Made by a program: the position numbers and the translations under genes. Positions 8,434 to 16,728 of a DNA stretch of 64,000 bases are shown here, piece by piece. Origin of the DNA: Flavobacteriaceae bacterium MAR_2010_72 (GTDB lineage: Bacteria; Bacteroidota; Bacteroidia; Flavobacteriales; Flavobacteriaceae). The stretch lies in NCBI GenBank assembly GCA_003550275.1, contig QXCW01000002.1:2789501-2853500 (forward strand). Direction: 5' to 3'. The notes beneath the pieces are model-generated. The model did not search any database and was not told where the DNA came from. It saw only the letters and a program-made list of their open reading frames with translations. Numbering within the stretch: the first letter of the stretch is position 1; the number at the start of each line of letters is the position of its first letter.

Positions 8434-9657
8434 TTATTCCTTTATTTGAAAACCTAAAGATTTTAGGTCGGTCCAAAAGTCGGGATAGGATTTTGAAACA
8501 ACGCCAGCATCTTCAATTTGCAGACTAGTCTTTAATGCCATAGGCGCAAATGCCATTGCCATTCTGTGGTCATTATACGTAGCAACAGACCGATTGGATT
8601 GGATGTTTTTTGATTGGTATAAATGAAGTGAATGATCTGTAATTTCAATTTGAGCACCAAATTTTTCAATTTCATTTTTTAGAGCAACTAAACGATCGGT
8701 TTCCTTTATTTTTAAAGTGTGAAGTCCGGACAAATTACATTCCAAGCCTAAACCGAGACAAGTAACTGCTATTGTTTGGGCAATATCTGGCGCATTGGAA
8801 AGGTCAAAAGTTTTTGGATTGTTGTTTTGGGTTGCCTTTTTTAATGTAATGCTATTATCCTTAAATGTTGTTTCAACCCCGAATTCTTGATACATTTTCT
8901 CCAGAACCGAATCTCCTTGTAGTGAATTTGGTTTATACGATGAAAGGGTAATCTTTGTACCAATATCACTTAAAGCCACAATACTATAAAAATAAGAAGC
9001 TGAAGACCAATCTGACTCAACCGTTAATACTTTTGGTTTAGGGGCTTGGGTAATAGGTTGCACGGTAATAACTTGACCAACAAAACTGGTAGTCGCTCCT
9101 ATTTGATGCAAGAGGTCCAAGGTCATGTTAATATAGGGTACCGAAGTAATTTTACCCTCTAAAGTAAACTTTATCCCATTCTTCAATTTAGGAGCAATTA
9201 ACAACAAGGCCGAAATATACTGACTACTTACATTAGCCTTTAATTTCACCTTGTGATCTGCTAATATTTTGCCTTTGACCCTTAACGGTGGACAACCTTT
9301 TGCTTCTAAATAATCAATATCTGCTCCCAATTGATTCAACGCTTCCACTAAAATCTCAATGGGCCGTTCTTTCATGCGTTGCGAACCTGTAAGTACAACT
9401 TCCCTTCCTTCTTGAACAGCGAAGTACGCCGTTAAAAACCGCATTGCGGTTCCTGCATGATGAATATCAATATGATGATTTGAAGTGGTCAAGGCATGTT
9501 TCATCACTTTACTGTCATCAGAATTGGAAACATTATCTATTGAAAGCTGCGGATATAAAGCTTGCAACAGCAATAACCTATTGGATTCACTTTTAGAACC
9601 AGTTATGGTTATTGTTGATTGCTTATGGATTGACGATGTTTGGAGTGTAATAGTCAT
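8434..9657 (-). CDS. aroA: 3-phosphoshikimate 1-carboxyvinyltransferase (EPSP synthase)
   Basis: 407 residues, slightly shorter than the enterobacterial enzyme. It catalyses the sixth shikimate step, PEP + shikimate-3-phosphate to EPSP. Visible motifs: GSKSESNRLLLLQAL (substrate loop), HAGTAMRFLTAYF, the DWSSASYF segment, KIKETDRLVALKNEIEKFG (the catalytic KETDR element) and NDHRMAMAFAP near the C-terminus. The start codon lies only three bases after a hairpin with a T run, so any transcript from upstream has to pass that hairpin. Confidence 0.95.
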   Translation of the reverse strand: MTITLQTSSIHKQSTITITGSKSESNRLLLLQALYPQLSIDNVSNSDDSKVMKHALTTSNHHIDIHHAGTAMRFLTAYFAVQEGREVVLTGSQRMKERPIEILVEALNQLGADIDYLEAKGCPPLRVKGKILADHKVKLKANVSSQYISALLLIAPKLKNGIKFTLEGKITSVPYINMTLDLLHQIGATTSFVGQVITVQPITQAPKPKVLTVESDWSSASYFYSIVALSDIGTKITLSSYKPNSLQGDSVLEKMYQEFGVETTFKDNSITLKKATQNNNPKTFDLSNAPDIAQTIAVTCLGLGLECNLSGLHTLKIKETDRLVALKNEIEKFGAQIEITDHSLHLYQSKNIQSNRSVATYNDHRMAMAFAPMALKTSLQIEDAGVVSKSYPDFWTDLKSLGFQIKE

Positions 9658-9660
9658 ATA

Positions 9661-9685
9661 AAAAAACGCTTCTTAAAAAGAAGCG
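9661..9685 (-). terminator. Hairpin with T run between the MazG-like gene and aroA
   Basis: On the minus strand CGCTTCTT-ttt-AAGAAGCG (9685-9667) is followed by six T and then TAT-ATG of aroA. This is a classic intrinsic terminator shape, but no room remains for an aroA promoter after it. It may be a partial terminator that lowers aroA expression within the operon. Confidence 0.65.
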
Positions 9686-9702
9686 CTAAAGATACTTATA
9701 AA

Positions 9703-10029
9703 TTATTTTAATTTCTCATTGTTATGGTGCCTATCATGGTCTCGTTTTGTTTTTTTTTCCATACGCTTATCAAAAGCTTCTTGGAGATTGATACCGGTTT
9801 GATTAGCCAGACATAATACCACAAACATGACATCGGCCAATTCTTCACCAAGATCTTTTTCCTTATCACTTTCCTTTTCACTTTGCTCACCGTAGCGCCT
9901 AGAAATAATACGGGCTACTTCTCCTACTTCTTCAGTTAATTGTGCCATATTGGTAAGCTCATTAAAGTATCGAACCCCGTGAGCTTTAATCCAATCGTCA
10001 ACGATTTGTTGTGCGTTTTTTATATCCAA
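9703..10029 (-). CDS. MazG-like nucleotide pyrophosphohydrolase
   Basis: 108 residues, a single-domain MazG-like all-alpha pyrophosphohydrolase. The metal site is formed by EEVGEVAR (around residues 31-38) and EELADVMFVVLCLANQTGI (around 62-80), both with the E-x-x-E/D pattern of the family. Such proteins hydrolyse nucleoside triphosphates or their damaged forms to monophosphates. Two bases separate it from the preceding DUF3857 gene, so it is in the same operon. The exact substrate is unknown. Confidence 0.88.
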   Translation of the reverse strand: MDIKNAQQIVDDWIKAHGVRYFNELTNMAQLTEEVGEVARIISRRYGEQSEKESDKEKDLGEELADVMFVVLCLANQTGINLQEAFDKRMEKKTKRDHDRHHNNEKLK

Positions 10030-10031
10030 AT

Positions 10032-12053
10032 TTAAATTTTTGAAAGTATTATTTTCTCACTTTGCTTCTCCACTAACATACCATAAAAGTTTTTAAAATA
10101 TTCATAATCACTAGAAAGTACTAATGAAGTGTTTATGGCAAAATTAACTGATAATTGTAAAAACTTTCCATTTTCAATTGCTAAATATGAAAACTCACCG
10201 ATTTCACCATTAAACTGAAACTTCTCATTTTTAGGCAAGTATTCTACCTTATACCCTTCTGGCAACATAATATTAATCATATATTTATCTGAAATAGGAT
10301 GATTTAAATCTATGGGAAAGTCACGTTTGTCCTCTTTAAAAGGGTTTTCTTTGGTTGTCAAGAATAGTAATGGAGAAAAATAAAGTTTATCGCCTATCTC
10401 TTCAATTCCACCTCCCAAAGTATATTTATAATTTACTTTTACTGGTTCTGCTGCTAGTTGCGCATTTTCAATTTCTAAATCCGTTATCACTAATTCACCT
10501 TTATCCTTTTCTAAATACTTGATATATTCATCTGGGTTTAGATTTACAAATCGATCTCTAAACCGCATTGCCAAATAATTTGTAGTTTGGCTTCTCACAG
10601 TGCCTTCTATTGTTAGATCAGGGTTGATTTTGACATTTAGAGAAATCATTTCACTAGAGTTTACTGTTGGGGTTAAATTAATCCAATCTGAACTTCCGTT
10701 TTCACGGATAACACGACCTTGCCAATTTAGTGCCCTCAATGGCAATGTATTAATTGTACTGTACCGTTCAGTGGCATCCAATAAGGCATTAAATTCGGGA
10801 GTTTCCACTAAACAAATAACATAATTAAATCCCTGTCTTGTTGGAAATAAAGGAATGCCATTATTTTTGGTGCTCACTAAAACGGGATTTGCTTTGATGC
10901 CTGCATAACGCAACATTGAAACCAGCATTAAGTTAATATCTGCACTATTTCCAGCGCCTTCTTTATAGGCGGTCCTTACTCCGATATCACTAGTAAAACC
11001 GACAAAATTATTCCACTTTACCTTTGACTTGACAAATTCATAAATCAAAAAGGTCTTTTTCAAATTATTAGTTTCACCGGCTAAAAGGGCATTAATGTCA
11101 TCATCATAATATCCACTACGATCTAATTGATTACCAAAATCAGGGCTGTCATAAATAGATTTTGTAACCTCATCCCATGAGGAAGAAAACGATTTTATGG
11201 GTTCATTAGGATATTTTGTTGCGGTATGCTCTAAAATTAATTTAGCTCTATAATTATCCAAATTATCAATTAGCGGTTCATTTTTGAGCGCAGGAATGTT
11301 AGACTCCTGACTATTAATTATATTTTCCTTGTAATCTATTTTGGATTGTGAAATATTTGACTTGTTTTCAATACTAAAATTAGATATACTTCTACTGTTC
11401 GTTGAATAATTTATACTTCGATTTGCAGTAGACTCAATTAGTTTAGGAATATATGAGGATCTTGGATTCAAAAGTTTATTATAAATAAAATATTCTGGTG
11501 TTTTTACGGAAACTTCGAATTGGTTAATAGGTATGGTATACTGAAACTCTATGTCATCGATTGATAGGTATGGAGATACGATTTCATATTCAAATTCAAC
11601 TACACAACCTTCCTTAATGTTCGGCAAAGTAAATGACTCGTATTTCCAATATTTATTAGCGACTTCTTCAAACATACCGTCTCTTTTTAACTTGTCCTCT
11701 TCAATTTTACCATCAACCAAGTTATAGGTATAGCCTTTTAATGATTGTAAATTTTCACTATTAGAGTTGGATCTATTATATAGTCTTATCTTTCTTGTAG
11801 CCCAATCAAAACCCTCCTTATTATAAATTTTAATACGTTCATGAACTTCTCTTTTTTGTACAAAACCATCGCCCTGTATATAATCGAACCTTACGGTCTC
11901 CTTTTTGTATAAGACAGCAGCATTGGCGGAAGAATCTAAAGGGTGAACCTTTTCTTTTAGTTCTTCTTCAGATACTTTTCCGAATTTGAAATTCTGCGCA
12001 TCTAAAGCATAGCAGCTTAATACTAAAAATGCAGATAAAAATAAATGTTTCAT
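10032..12053 (-). CDS. DUF3857/transglutaminase-like exported protein (second of pair)
   Basis: 673 residues with a Sec signal peptide (MKHLFLSAFLVLSCYALDAQ). The N-terminal part is a DUF3857 beta domain; the middle holds a transglutaminase-like segment with KEGAGNSADINLMLVSMLRYAGI, where the usual catalytic Cys position (as in YADCKGLSN of the neighbour) reads Ser-Ala-Asp; the C-terminus is a further beta domain with SDYEYFKNFY. The Cys loss suggests a non-catalytic copy. It lies 6 bases after its paralogue and 2 before the MazG-like gene. Periplasmic location is likely; function is unknown. Confidence 0.85.
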   Translation of the reverse strand: MKHLFLSAFLVLSCYALDAQNFKFGKVSEEELKEKVHPLDSSANAAVLYKKETVRFDYIQGDGFVQKREVHERIKIYNKEGFDWATRKIRLYNRSNSNSENLQSLKGYTYNLVDGKIEEDKLKRDGMFEEVANKYWKYESFTLPNIKEGCVVEFEYEIVSPYLSIDDIEFQYTIPINQFEVSVKTPEYFIYNKLLNPRSSYIPKLIESTANRSINYSTNSRSISNFSIENKSNISQSKIDYKENIINSQESNIPALKNEPLIDNLDNYRAKLILEHTATKYPNEPIKSFSSSWDEVTKSIYDSPDFGNQLDRSGYYDDDINALLAGETNNLKKTFLIYEFVKSKVKWNNFVGFTSDIGVRTAYKEGAGNSADINLMLVSMLRYAGIKANPVLVSTKNNGIPLFPTRQGFNYVICLVETPEFNALLDATERYSTINTLPLRALNWQGRVIRENGSSDWINLTPTVNSSEMISLNVKINPDLTIEGTVRSQTTNYLAMRFRDRFVNLNPDEYIKYLEKDKGELVITDLEIENAQLAAEPVKVNYKYTLGGGIEEIGDKLYFSPLLFLTTKENPFKEDKRDFPIDLNHPISDKYMINIMLPEGYKVEYLPKNEKFQFNGEIGEFSYLAIENGKFLQLSVNFAINTSLVLSSDYEYFKNFYGMLVEKQSEKIILSKI

Positions 12054-12059
12054 TAGGTT

Positions 12060-13964
12060 TTAGGTTTTAGTGATAAGTACAATTTTTGTTTTGTCATGTT
12101 TAGCTACATTCATTTTAAACTCTCGAAAAGCCTCATACTCTTCTTTCGGGTAATAGCCCTTGTTTAAAATATAGGTGCGTTTATATAGGATTGTATTATT
12201 TTCTTTCTGGATTAGTGCGAATGAATATGTACCATATTTTGTTTCAATAAGAATATCATTTGGCATAGCTTCCAATTCCAAATTAGTATCTAATTCAATT
12301 AAAAACTCATCTTTTTCAGTAATCCCTCGTTCTACTTCAAAATCTAAACTACGATCTTTGTATCTGGTTGGTATATCTGAAATTCTATTCAATACATTTG
12401 GCTGGAACAATAATCGTGGACCACTTTTTGTTGCATAATTTTTAGCTGAAAGTTTTACATTTTCAATAAACTCAATTTTGTCTTTATCTTTGGTAAACTT
12501 CATCTGATCGATTGATAAGTTATTGATATACCTCCAATACTTTTTAAGTTGAATGTCTTGATCGCGCGCTGGTAAATTTTGAATCCATTCACGTAAACCA
12601 TAGATATACCCATAGGATTTTAAATCTACTTCACCAGTAATTGAACCATCCCTATTCATTTTAATAAAGGCGCTTGTTTGCTTTAAATTTTCGTCTACGG
12701 TGTAGGTTTTAGTATGTACTATTTTGCCTCCTTCTGGAGTGATTAGTATGGCATCTCTGTCATCTGTCCAACCTGCTATATAACCAAATGGATTAGTCTG
12801 ACTTGTGCATTCCAACCAAACATCTTCTCCATTATTAGGAATACAAAGCACTACATGGTTTCCTTGTGTAGATGAAAAATTGGTGTCTATATTTTTTATA
12901 CCTCTATCGCCATAAATTACGGCGTAATGTGCTTCAACTCCGGCCTCTTTTAAGAGTGCTTTTGTATAATTTGAAAGCCCTTTACAATCTGCATAGCCTA
13001 ACCTGTTTACATCAGAAGCTAACATGGGTTTCCAACCACCTATACCCACTTGAACACTAATATATCTTGTTTTTTCTTGGACATAGTTATAGATCCTCTT
13101 TGCTTTTTCTAGATCATTATCCAAATTAGCCGTTAAAGCTCTTACTTCAGCTTTTACGGATTCAGGTATTTCTTCTGTACCAACTAATAGTTTATCATGC
13201 ATCCACTTACCAAAATCTTCCCAAGTATTGTTTACACCTTTAACACCTTCCATGTTAAATTCAGTCAATGCAGCTTTTAAAGATGGGCCATAGGTTCTAA
13301 ATTCTGGGCTGTATGCTTCAGGTTTAATTGAGATCAAATTTTTACTGGAATAATAATAATCACTATGCTTTTCGATATTATACTTATCAAAATTTGTTGT
13401 TTTAACTTTTAAATTTATACCAGAAGAATTAGTTATTTTATAATACGAATTTTGTGTGCTTGCATAAAACCCTTCAAGTGGCAGCCATCCTGGAATGAAA
13501 GCTGTTGAAGTATATTCAATTTCAGCTTCCAAATGAATAGTATATGGGTAATTAATTGGAGTATAGTTTAAATATTTTACTCTACTATCTGAATATAAAG
13601 TCCCTCCATCAACAGCACTAACATCCATGAAATCATTTTTTTTAATCCTTTTGATATCTCCTCCAAAAGCATCATAAACTTTTACCTCAAGTTTTTTAAT
13701 GTTAGTATTGTCATCATAACCGAATACTGCTCCATGATCAACATCACCTTCTTTGTTTAGTATAGTAACAATACGGTTTTCAGTATATAACATTTTATTG
13801 TAGGCCTTGATTTCAATGTCAACAGCACTATATCTAATCACTGCATTGGCATTTGCTTTAAGTTCTAAAGGAATGGTATTTACTTTAAAGAAGTCTTCGC
13901 TTTGTGAATAACCAAATAGGCTTAACAAGCCAAACAAAGAGAGGGATAACACTTGTTTGAACAT
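12060..13964 (-). CDS. DUF3857/transglutaminase-like exported protein (first of pair)
   Basis: 634 residues with an N-terminal signal peptide ending near GLLSLFGYSQSEDF. It has an N-terminal DUF3857 domain, then a transglutaminase core at about residues 275-390 with VGIGGWKPMLASDVNRLGYADCKGLSN (catalytic Cys), a GNHVVLCIP segment for the His, and a C-terminal beta domain. Transglutaminase-fold proteins of this kind are probably cysteine proteases or peptidoglycan/protein-modifying enzymes of the envelope, but no substrate is established. It is the upstream partner of a Cys-less paralogue. A TATTTTTG -7 element sits 18 bases before the start. Confidence 0.86.
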   Translation of the reverse strand: MFKQVLSLSLFGLLSLFGYSQSEDFFKVNTIPLELKANANAVIRYSAVDIEIKAYNKMLYTENRIVTILNKEGDVDHGAVFGYDDNTNIKKLEVKVYDAFGGDIKRIKKNDFMDVSAVDGGTLYSDSRVKYLNYTPINYPYTIHLEAEIEYTSTAFIPGWLPLEGFYASTQNSYYKITNSSGINLKVKTTNFDKYNIEKHSDYYYSSKNLISIKPEAYSPEFRTYGPSLKAALTEFNMEGVKGVNNTWEDFGKWMHDKLLVGTEEIPESVKAEVRALTANLDNDLEKAKRIYNYVQEKTRYISVQVGIGGWKPMLASDVNRLGYADCKGLSNYTKALLKEAGVEAHYAVIYGDRGIKNIDTNFSSTQGNHVVLCIPNNGEDVWLECTSQTNPFGYIAGWTDDRDAILITPEGGKIVHTKTYTVDENLKQTSAFIKMNRDGSITGEVDLKSYGYIYGLREWIQNLPARDQDIQLKKYWRYINNLSIDQMKFTKDKDKIEFIENVKLSAKNYATKSGPRLLFQPNVLNRISDIPTRYKDRSLDFEVERGITEKDEFLIELDTNLELEAMPNDILIETKYGTYSFALIQKENNTILYKRTYILNKGYYPKEEYEAFREFKMNVAKHDKTKIVLITKT

Positions 13965-13981
13965 AAATTACAGTTGATTCT

Positions 13982-14010
13982 CAAAAATAGAAATATTAAG
14001 ATAATCTTAA
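13982..14010 (-). promoter_or_regulatory. Candidate promoter and palindrome before the DUF3857 pair
   Basis: On the minus strand TATTTTTG (13989-13982) matches the Bacteroidota -7 consensus TAnnTTTG and lies 18 bases before the ATG at 13964. Just upstream is a perfect palindrome TTAAGAT-a-ATCTTAA (13996-14010) that overlaps the stop of the DUF457 gene and would cover the region upstream of -7. No clear -33 TTTG is present. Confidence 0.4.
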
Positions 14011-14528
14011 CGTTTTTTAACAAATTTATTTTTCAACAATATTGCAGATAAAAGAATAACGCATGGAATGACTATATACTTAAGCTCATTTAGTATGACT
14101 TGTAATCCCCAATCTGAAAAAAAACGTTCAAAACCTAAAGGAGAAACTTTTATAAACTGATAAGGAAAAAAATAACGTGTATTGTCAAATGGAATTAAAA
14201 ATCCTACACCTCGCCCACCAGTAGTTAGAGCATCCAATACACCATGCGATATTGAACTTAAAAAAATCACTGCAAAGTAAAGTTGTTTGTTAAGTTTACC
14301 CCAAATCAATGTAACAATAACTGCCCAAATAAACGCAAAAGCTATAGAATGTGTAAAGCCACGGTGACCCATAGGTGAGTCGTATTGAACGCCTAAATTA
14401 AACCCTAAAACATCCATATCTGGTAGGATGGCTGAAACTATTGCAAGAATTATCAAAGGCTTCAAACTGGGCGAAGCTACTTTTGCGATTGTATAGCCTA
14501 AAACGCCATGCCCAAAAATAGATGCCAT
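14007..14528 (-). CDS. Membrane-bound metal-dependent hydrolase, DUF457/YdjM family
   Basis: 173 residues with four or so hydrophobic segments. The N-terminus MASIFGHGVLGYTIAK, followed by a hydrophobic helix, LPDMDVLGF and GHRGFTHS, is the His/Asp-rich signature of the DUF457 (YdjM-type) inner-membrane family, with HGVLDALTTGGRGVGFL later. The conserved His and Asp residues suggest a metal site; the biological role is unknown. Its start overlaps the stop of dtd by one base (TAATG), which places it in the rsgA-dtd operon. Confidence 0.85.
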   Translation of the reverse strand: MASIFGHGVLGYTIAKVASPSLKPLIILAIVSAILPDMDVLGFNLGVQYDSPMGHRGFTHSIAFAFIWAVIVTLIWGKLNKQLYFAVIFLSSISHGVLDALTTGGRGVGFLIPFDNTRYFFPYQFIKVSPLGFERFFSDWGLQVILNELKYIVIPCVILLSAILLKNKFVKKR

Positions 14529-14980
14529 TAGTCCTTGTTTTTAGTATCTATGATAATAGTTACTGGACCATCATTTAAAAGTTCAACTTTCATGTCGGCA
14601 CCAAATTCACCAGTACGAACTGTTTTACCCAAATCCTGTTGAAACTTTTCAACAAACGCTTCATATAGAGGAATAGCAACCTCTGGTTTAGCTGCCTTGA
14701 TATAACTCGGACGGTTTCCTTTTTTTGTACTTGCGTGCAAGGTTAATTGACTTACAACTATTATGTTGCCATCGATGTCTAAAACAGATTTGTTCATGAC
14801 TCCGTTTTCATCACCAAAAATTCGAAGATTAACTATTTTATTGGAAAGCCATTCAATATCTTCTTGTGTATCTTCATCAATAATACCAAGTAAAACTAAT
14901 AGCCCATCAGAAATTGAAGCCACTACTTTATTATCAATAGTCACACCAGCTTTAGTTACGCGTTGGATGACTGCTTTCAT
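14528..14980 (-). CDS. dtd: D-aminoacyl-tRNA deacylase
   Basis: 150 residues, the standard DTD1 length. It hydrolyses D-amino acids (and glycine) mischarged on tRNA in the cytoplasm. Recognisable: MKAVIQRVTKAGVTID at the start, the SQLTLHAST motif (catalytic Thr environment) and the cross-subunit GPVT loop in LLNDGPVTIIID near the C-terminus. Its ATG overlaps the rsgA stop (ATGA), and it is overlapped by the DUF457 gene, so the three are translationally coupled. Confidence 0.96.
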   Translation of the reverse strand: MKAVIQRVTKAGVTIDNKVVASISDGLLVLLGIIDEDTQEDIEWLSNKIVNLRIFGDENGVMNKSVLDIDGNIIVVSQLTLHASTKKGNRPSYIKAAKPEVAIPLYEAFVEKFQQDLGKTVRTGEFGADMKVELLNDGPVTIIIDTKNKD

Positions 14981-15927
14981 TCGTTTTCCCAGTTTTCTGT
15001 GCGATAATTCTCGTCATCACCTTGTATAATTTGCACATAGCTGCGATATCTTGAATATGCAAGTTCATCTTTGTCGAGCGCAGCTTTTACAGCACATTTA
15101 GGCTCTTCAATATGAAGGCAATTATTGAATTTACAGTCCTGTTTCAACTTAAAAAATTCTGGAAAGTAATCTCCAACCTCTTCCTTGTCCATATCAACAA
15201 TACCAAACCCCTTTATACCTGGTGTGTCAATAATTTTTGCTCCAAAACTCAAGTCGAACATCTCCGCAAAAGTAGTTGTATGTTGCCCCTGCATATGTTG
15301 CTCCGAAATTTCTTTCGTTTTTAAATCTAATTCAGGTTCTATGGCATTGACCAATGTTGATTTTCCAACACCAGAATGGCCAGCAAACATGCTTACCTTA
15401 TCTTTCATCAAGGTTTTAACCTTGTCTATATTTTTTCCGGTAGTTGCTGAAATTCCTATGCATTCGTACCCGATTTTTCGATACACATGTGCCAAGTATT
15501 TGACCTCATCCAAGGCAGATTCATCATACGTATCCAACTTATTAAAAAGCAATATCGTTTTTACCGAATAGGCCTCTGACGTGACCAAAAACCGATCGAT
15601 AAAACTGGTAAAAGTAGGCGGGTTATTTATAGTCACTAGCAAGAATACTTGATCAATATTGCTTGCAATTACATGAGTTTGTTTAGATAAATTAACCGAT
15701 TTTCTTACAATATAATTTTTGCGATCGTGAATTTTATGGATAAGACCTGTAGTTTCATCATTATTAGTTTCGAGTTCAAAATCTACAACATCACCAACGG
15801 ATATAGGGTTCGTACTTTTAATCCCTTTTATTCTAAATTTTCCTTTAATTCTGCATTGATAAAAGGCCCCTAAATCTGTTTTTACGGTATACCAACTTCC
15901 TGTAGATTTATAAACGCGTCCTGTCAT
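14977..15927 (-). CDS. rsgA: Ribosome small subunit-dependent GTPase A
   Basis: 316 residues from the ATG at 15927 (MTGRVYKSTGSWYTVK). The frame opens 11 codons earlier, but that extension is not family-like. N-terminal OB fold, then a circularly permuted GTPase: LLFNKLD (G4) precedes GHSGVGKSTLVNAI (G1) and DTPGIKGFG (G3). A zinc finger follows with the CKFNNCLHIEEPKC arrangement. It is a 30S ribosome maturation checkpoint GTPase. It is the first gene of the rsgA-dtd-DUF457 run. Confidence 0.96.
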   Translation of the reverse strand: MTGRVYKSTGSWYTVKTDLGAFYQCRIKGKFRIKGIKSTNPISVGDVVDFELETNNDETTGLIHKIHDRKNYIVRKSVNLSKQTHVIASNIDQVFLLVTINNPPTFTSFIDRFLVTSEAYSVKTILLFNKLDTYDESALDEVKYLAHVYRKIGYECIGISATTGKNIDKVKTLMKDKVSMFAGHSGVGKSTLVNAIEPELDLKTKEISEQHMQGQHTTTFAEMFDLSFGAKIIDTPGIKGFGIVDMDKEEVGDYFPEFFKLKQDCKFNNCLHIEEPKCAVKAALDKDELAYSRYRSYVQIIQGDDENYRTENWENE

Positions 15928-16018
15928 CAATAACTGATTAATTAGACTGCAAATTAACAACTTTTCGTATTAAGAAAAAGTGTATATTCGATTCTTAATT
16001 TTAAATGTTAGTCACTGC

Positions 16019-16681
16019 ATGAAAAAACTCCTGTTATCCGCTTTGTTTTTATCACTAGTTGGTGCCGTTCAATCGCAAACCAATTTATATGAAAATCCTG
16101 AATTTGATAAAATAGCTGAATCCCACAAAATTATAGCTATTGTTCCATTTAAAACTCAAGTTAAACTTCGTCCGAAACAGATGAAAGACATGACAACTGA
16201 ACAGTTACAGCGTATTGAACGTTCTGAAGGTGAAAGTATTCAAAACGCCATGTATTCTTGGTTTTTGAAAAGAAAAAAGAGAGGTGATCTTCAAAATTTA
16301 GAAATTCAAGACCCTAGAGTTACTACAGCAATGTTAAAAAAACAGAATATTGATTATGACAATATCATGGACTTTACACCCAAGGAGCTTGCTAATTACC
16401 TTGAAGTTGACGCTGTGATTTCTGGTGATTTTGAAACCGACAAACCAATGTCTGAAGGGGCATCAGTAGCTCTAGGTCTAGTTATTGGGTTTTGGGGAAA
16501 CACCAATAGCGCTACAATTAATATGAGCGTTCACAATGCAGTAGATGGAGTTTTGTTATGGAATTACAACAAGAAGGTCAACGGCAGCTTGGGAAGTGAC
16601 TCTGAAGGTTTGATTAACGTTTTGATGCGAAAAGCATCGAGACGATTAGCCTATACAAAAAATAGTAAAGATGACGATTAG
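16019..16681 (+). CDS. Exported hypothetical protein
   Basis: 220 residues from the ATG at 16019, giving a clean signal peptide (MKKLLLSALFLSLVGAVQS, cut before QT). A GTG start 13 codons earlier is unlikely. The mature part has an early IIAIVPFKTQVKLRP strand, a helical middle, an ELANYLEVDAVISGDFE segment and a late VHNAVDGVLLWNY strand. The pattern (a strand with IVPF, then a statement of a component, then a late L-W strand) resembles small periplasmic lipoproteins of the LpoB/TolB-N-like fold, but I do not recognise a family. It stands alone between divergent rsgA and convergent aroG, with a shared terminator. Confidence 0.8.
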   Translation: MKKLLLSALFLSLVGAVQSQTNLYENPEFDKIAESHKIIAIVPFKTQVKLRPKQMKDMTTEQLQRIERSEGESIQNAMYSWFLKRKKRGDLQNLEIQDPRVTTAMLKKQNIDYDNIMDFTPKELANYLEVDAVISGDFETDKPMSEGASVALGLVIGFWGNTNSATINMSVHNAVDGVLLWNYNKKVNGSLGSDSEGLINVLMRKASRRLAYTKNSKDDD

Positions 16682-16696
16682 TAAACTTATTTATAT

Positions 16697-16728
16697 AAAA
16701 AAGGCTCGCAAATGCGAGCCTTTTTTTA
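16697..16728. terminator. Bidirectional intrinsic terminator
   Basis: Stem AAGGCTCGCA-aa-TGCGAGCCTT (16701-16722), flanked by A and T runs on both sides. It serves the plus-strand hypothetical gene (end 16681) and the convergent aromatic operon. The stop codon of the DAHP synthase gene (16726-16728) lies inside the flanking T run. Confidence 0.88.

Noticed and set aside
15980-16018. GTG start extension of the exported hypothetical protein
   Set aside because: The ATG at 16019 gives a clean signal peptide; the extra 13 codons would disturb it.
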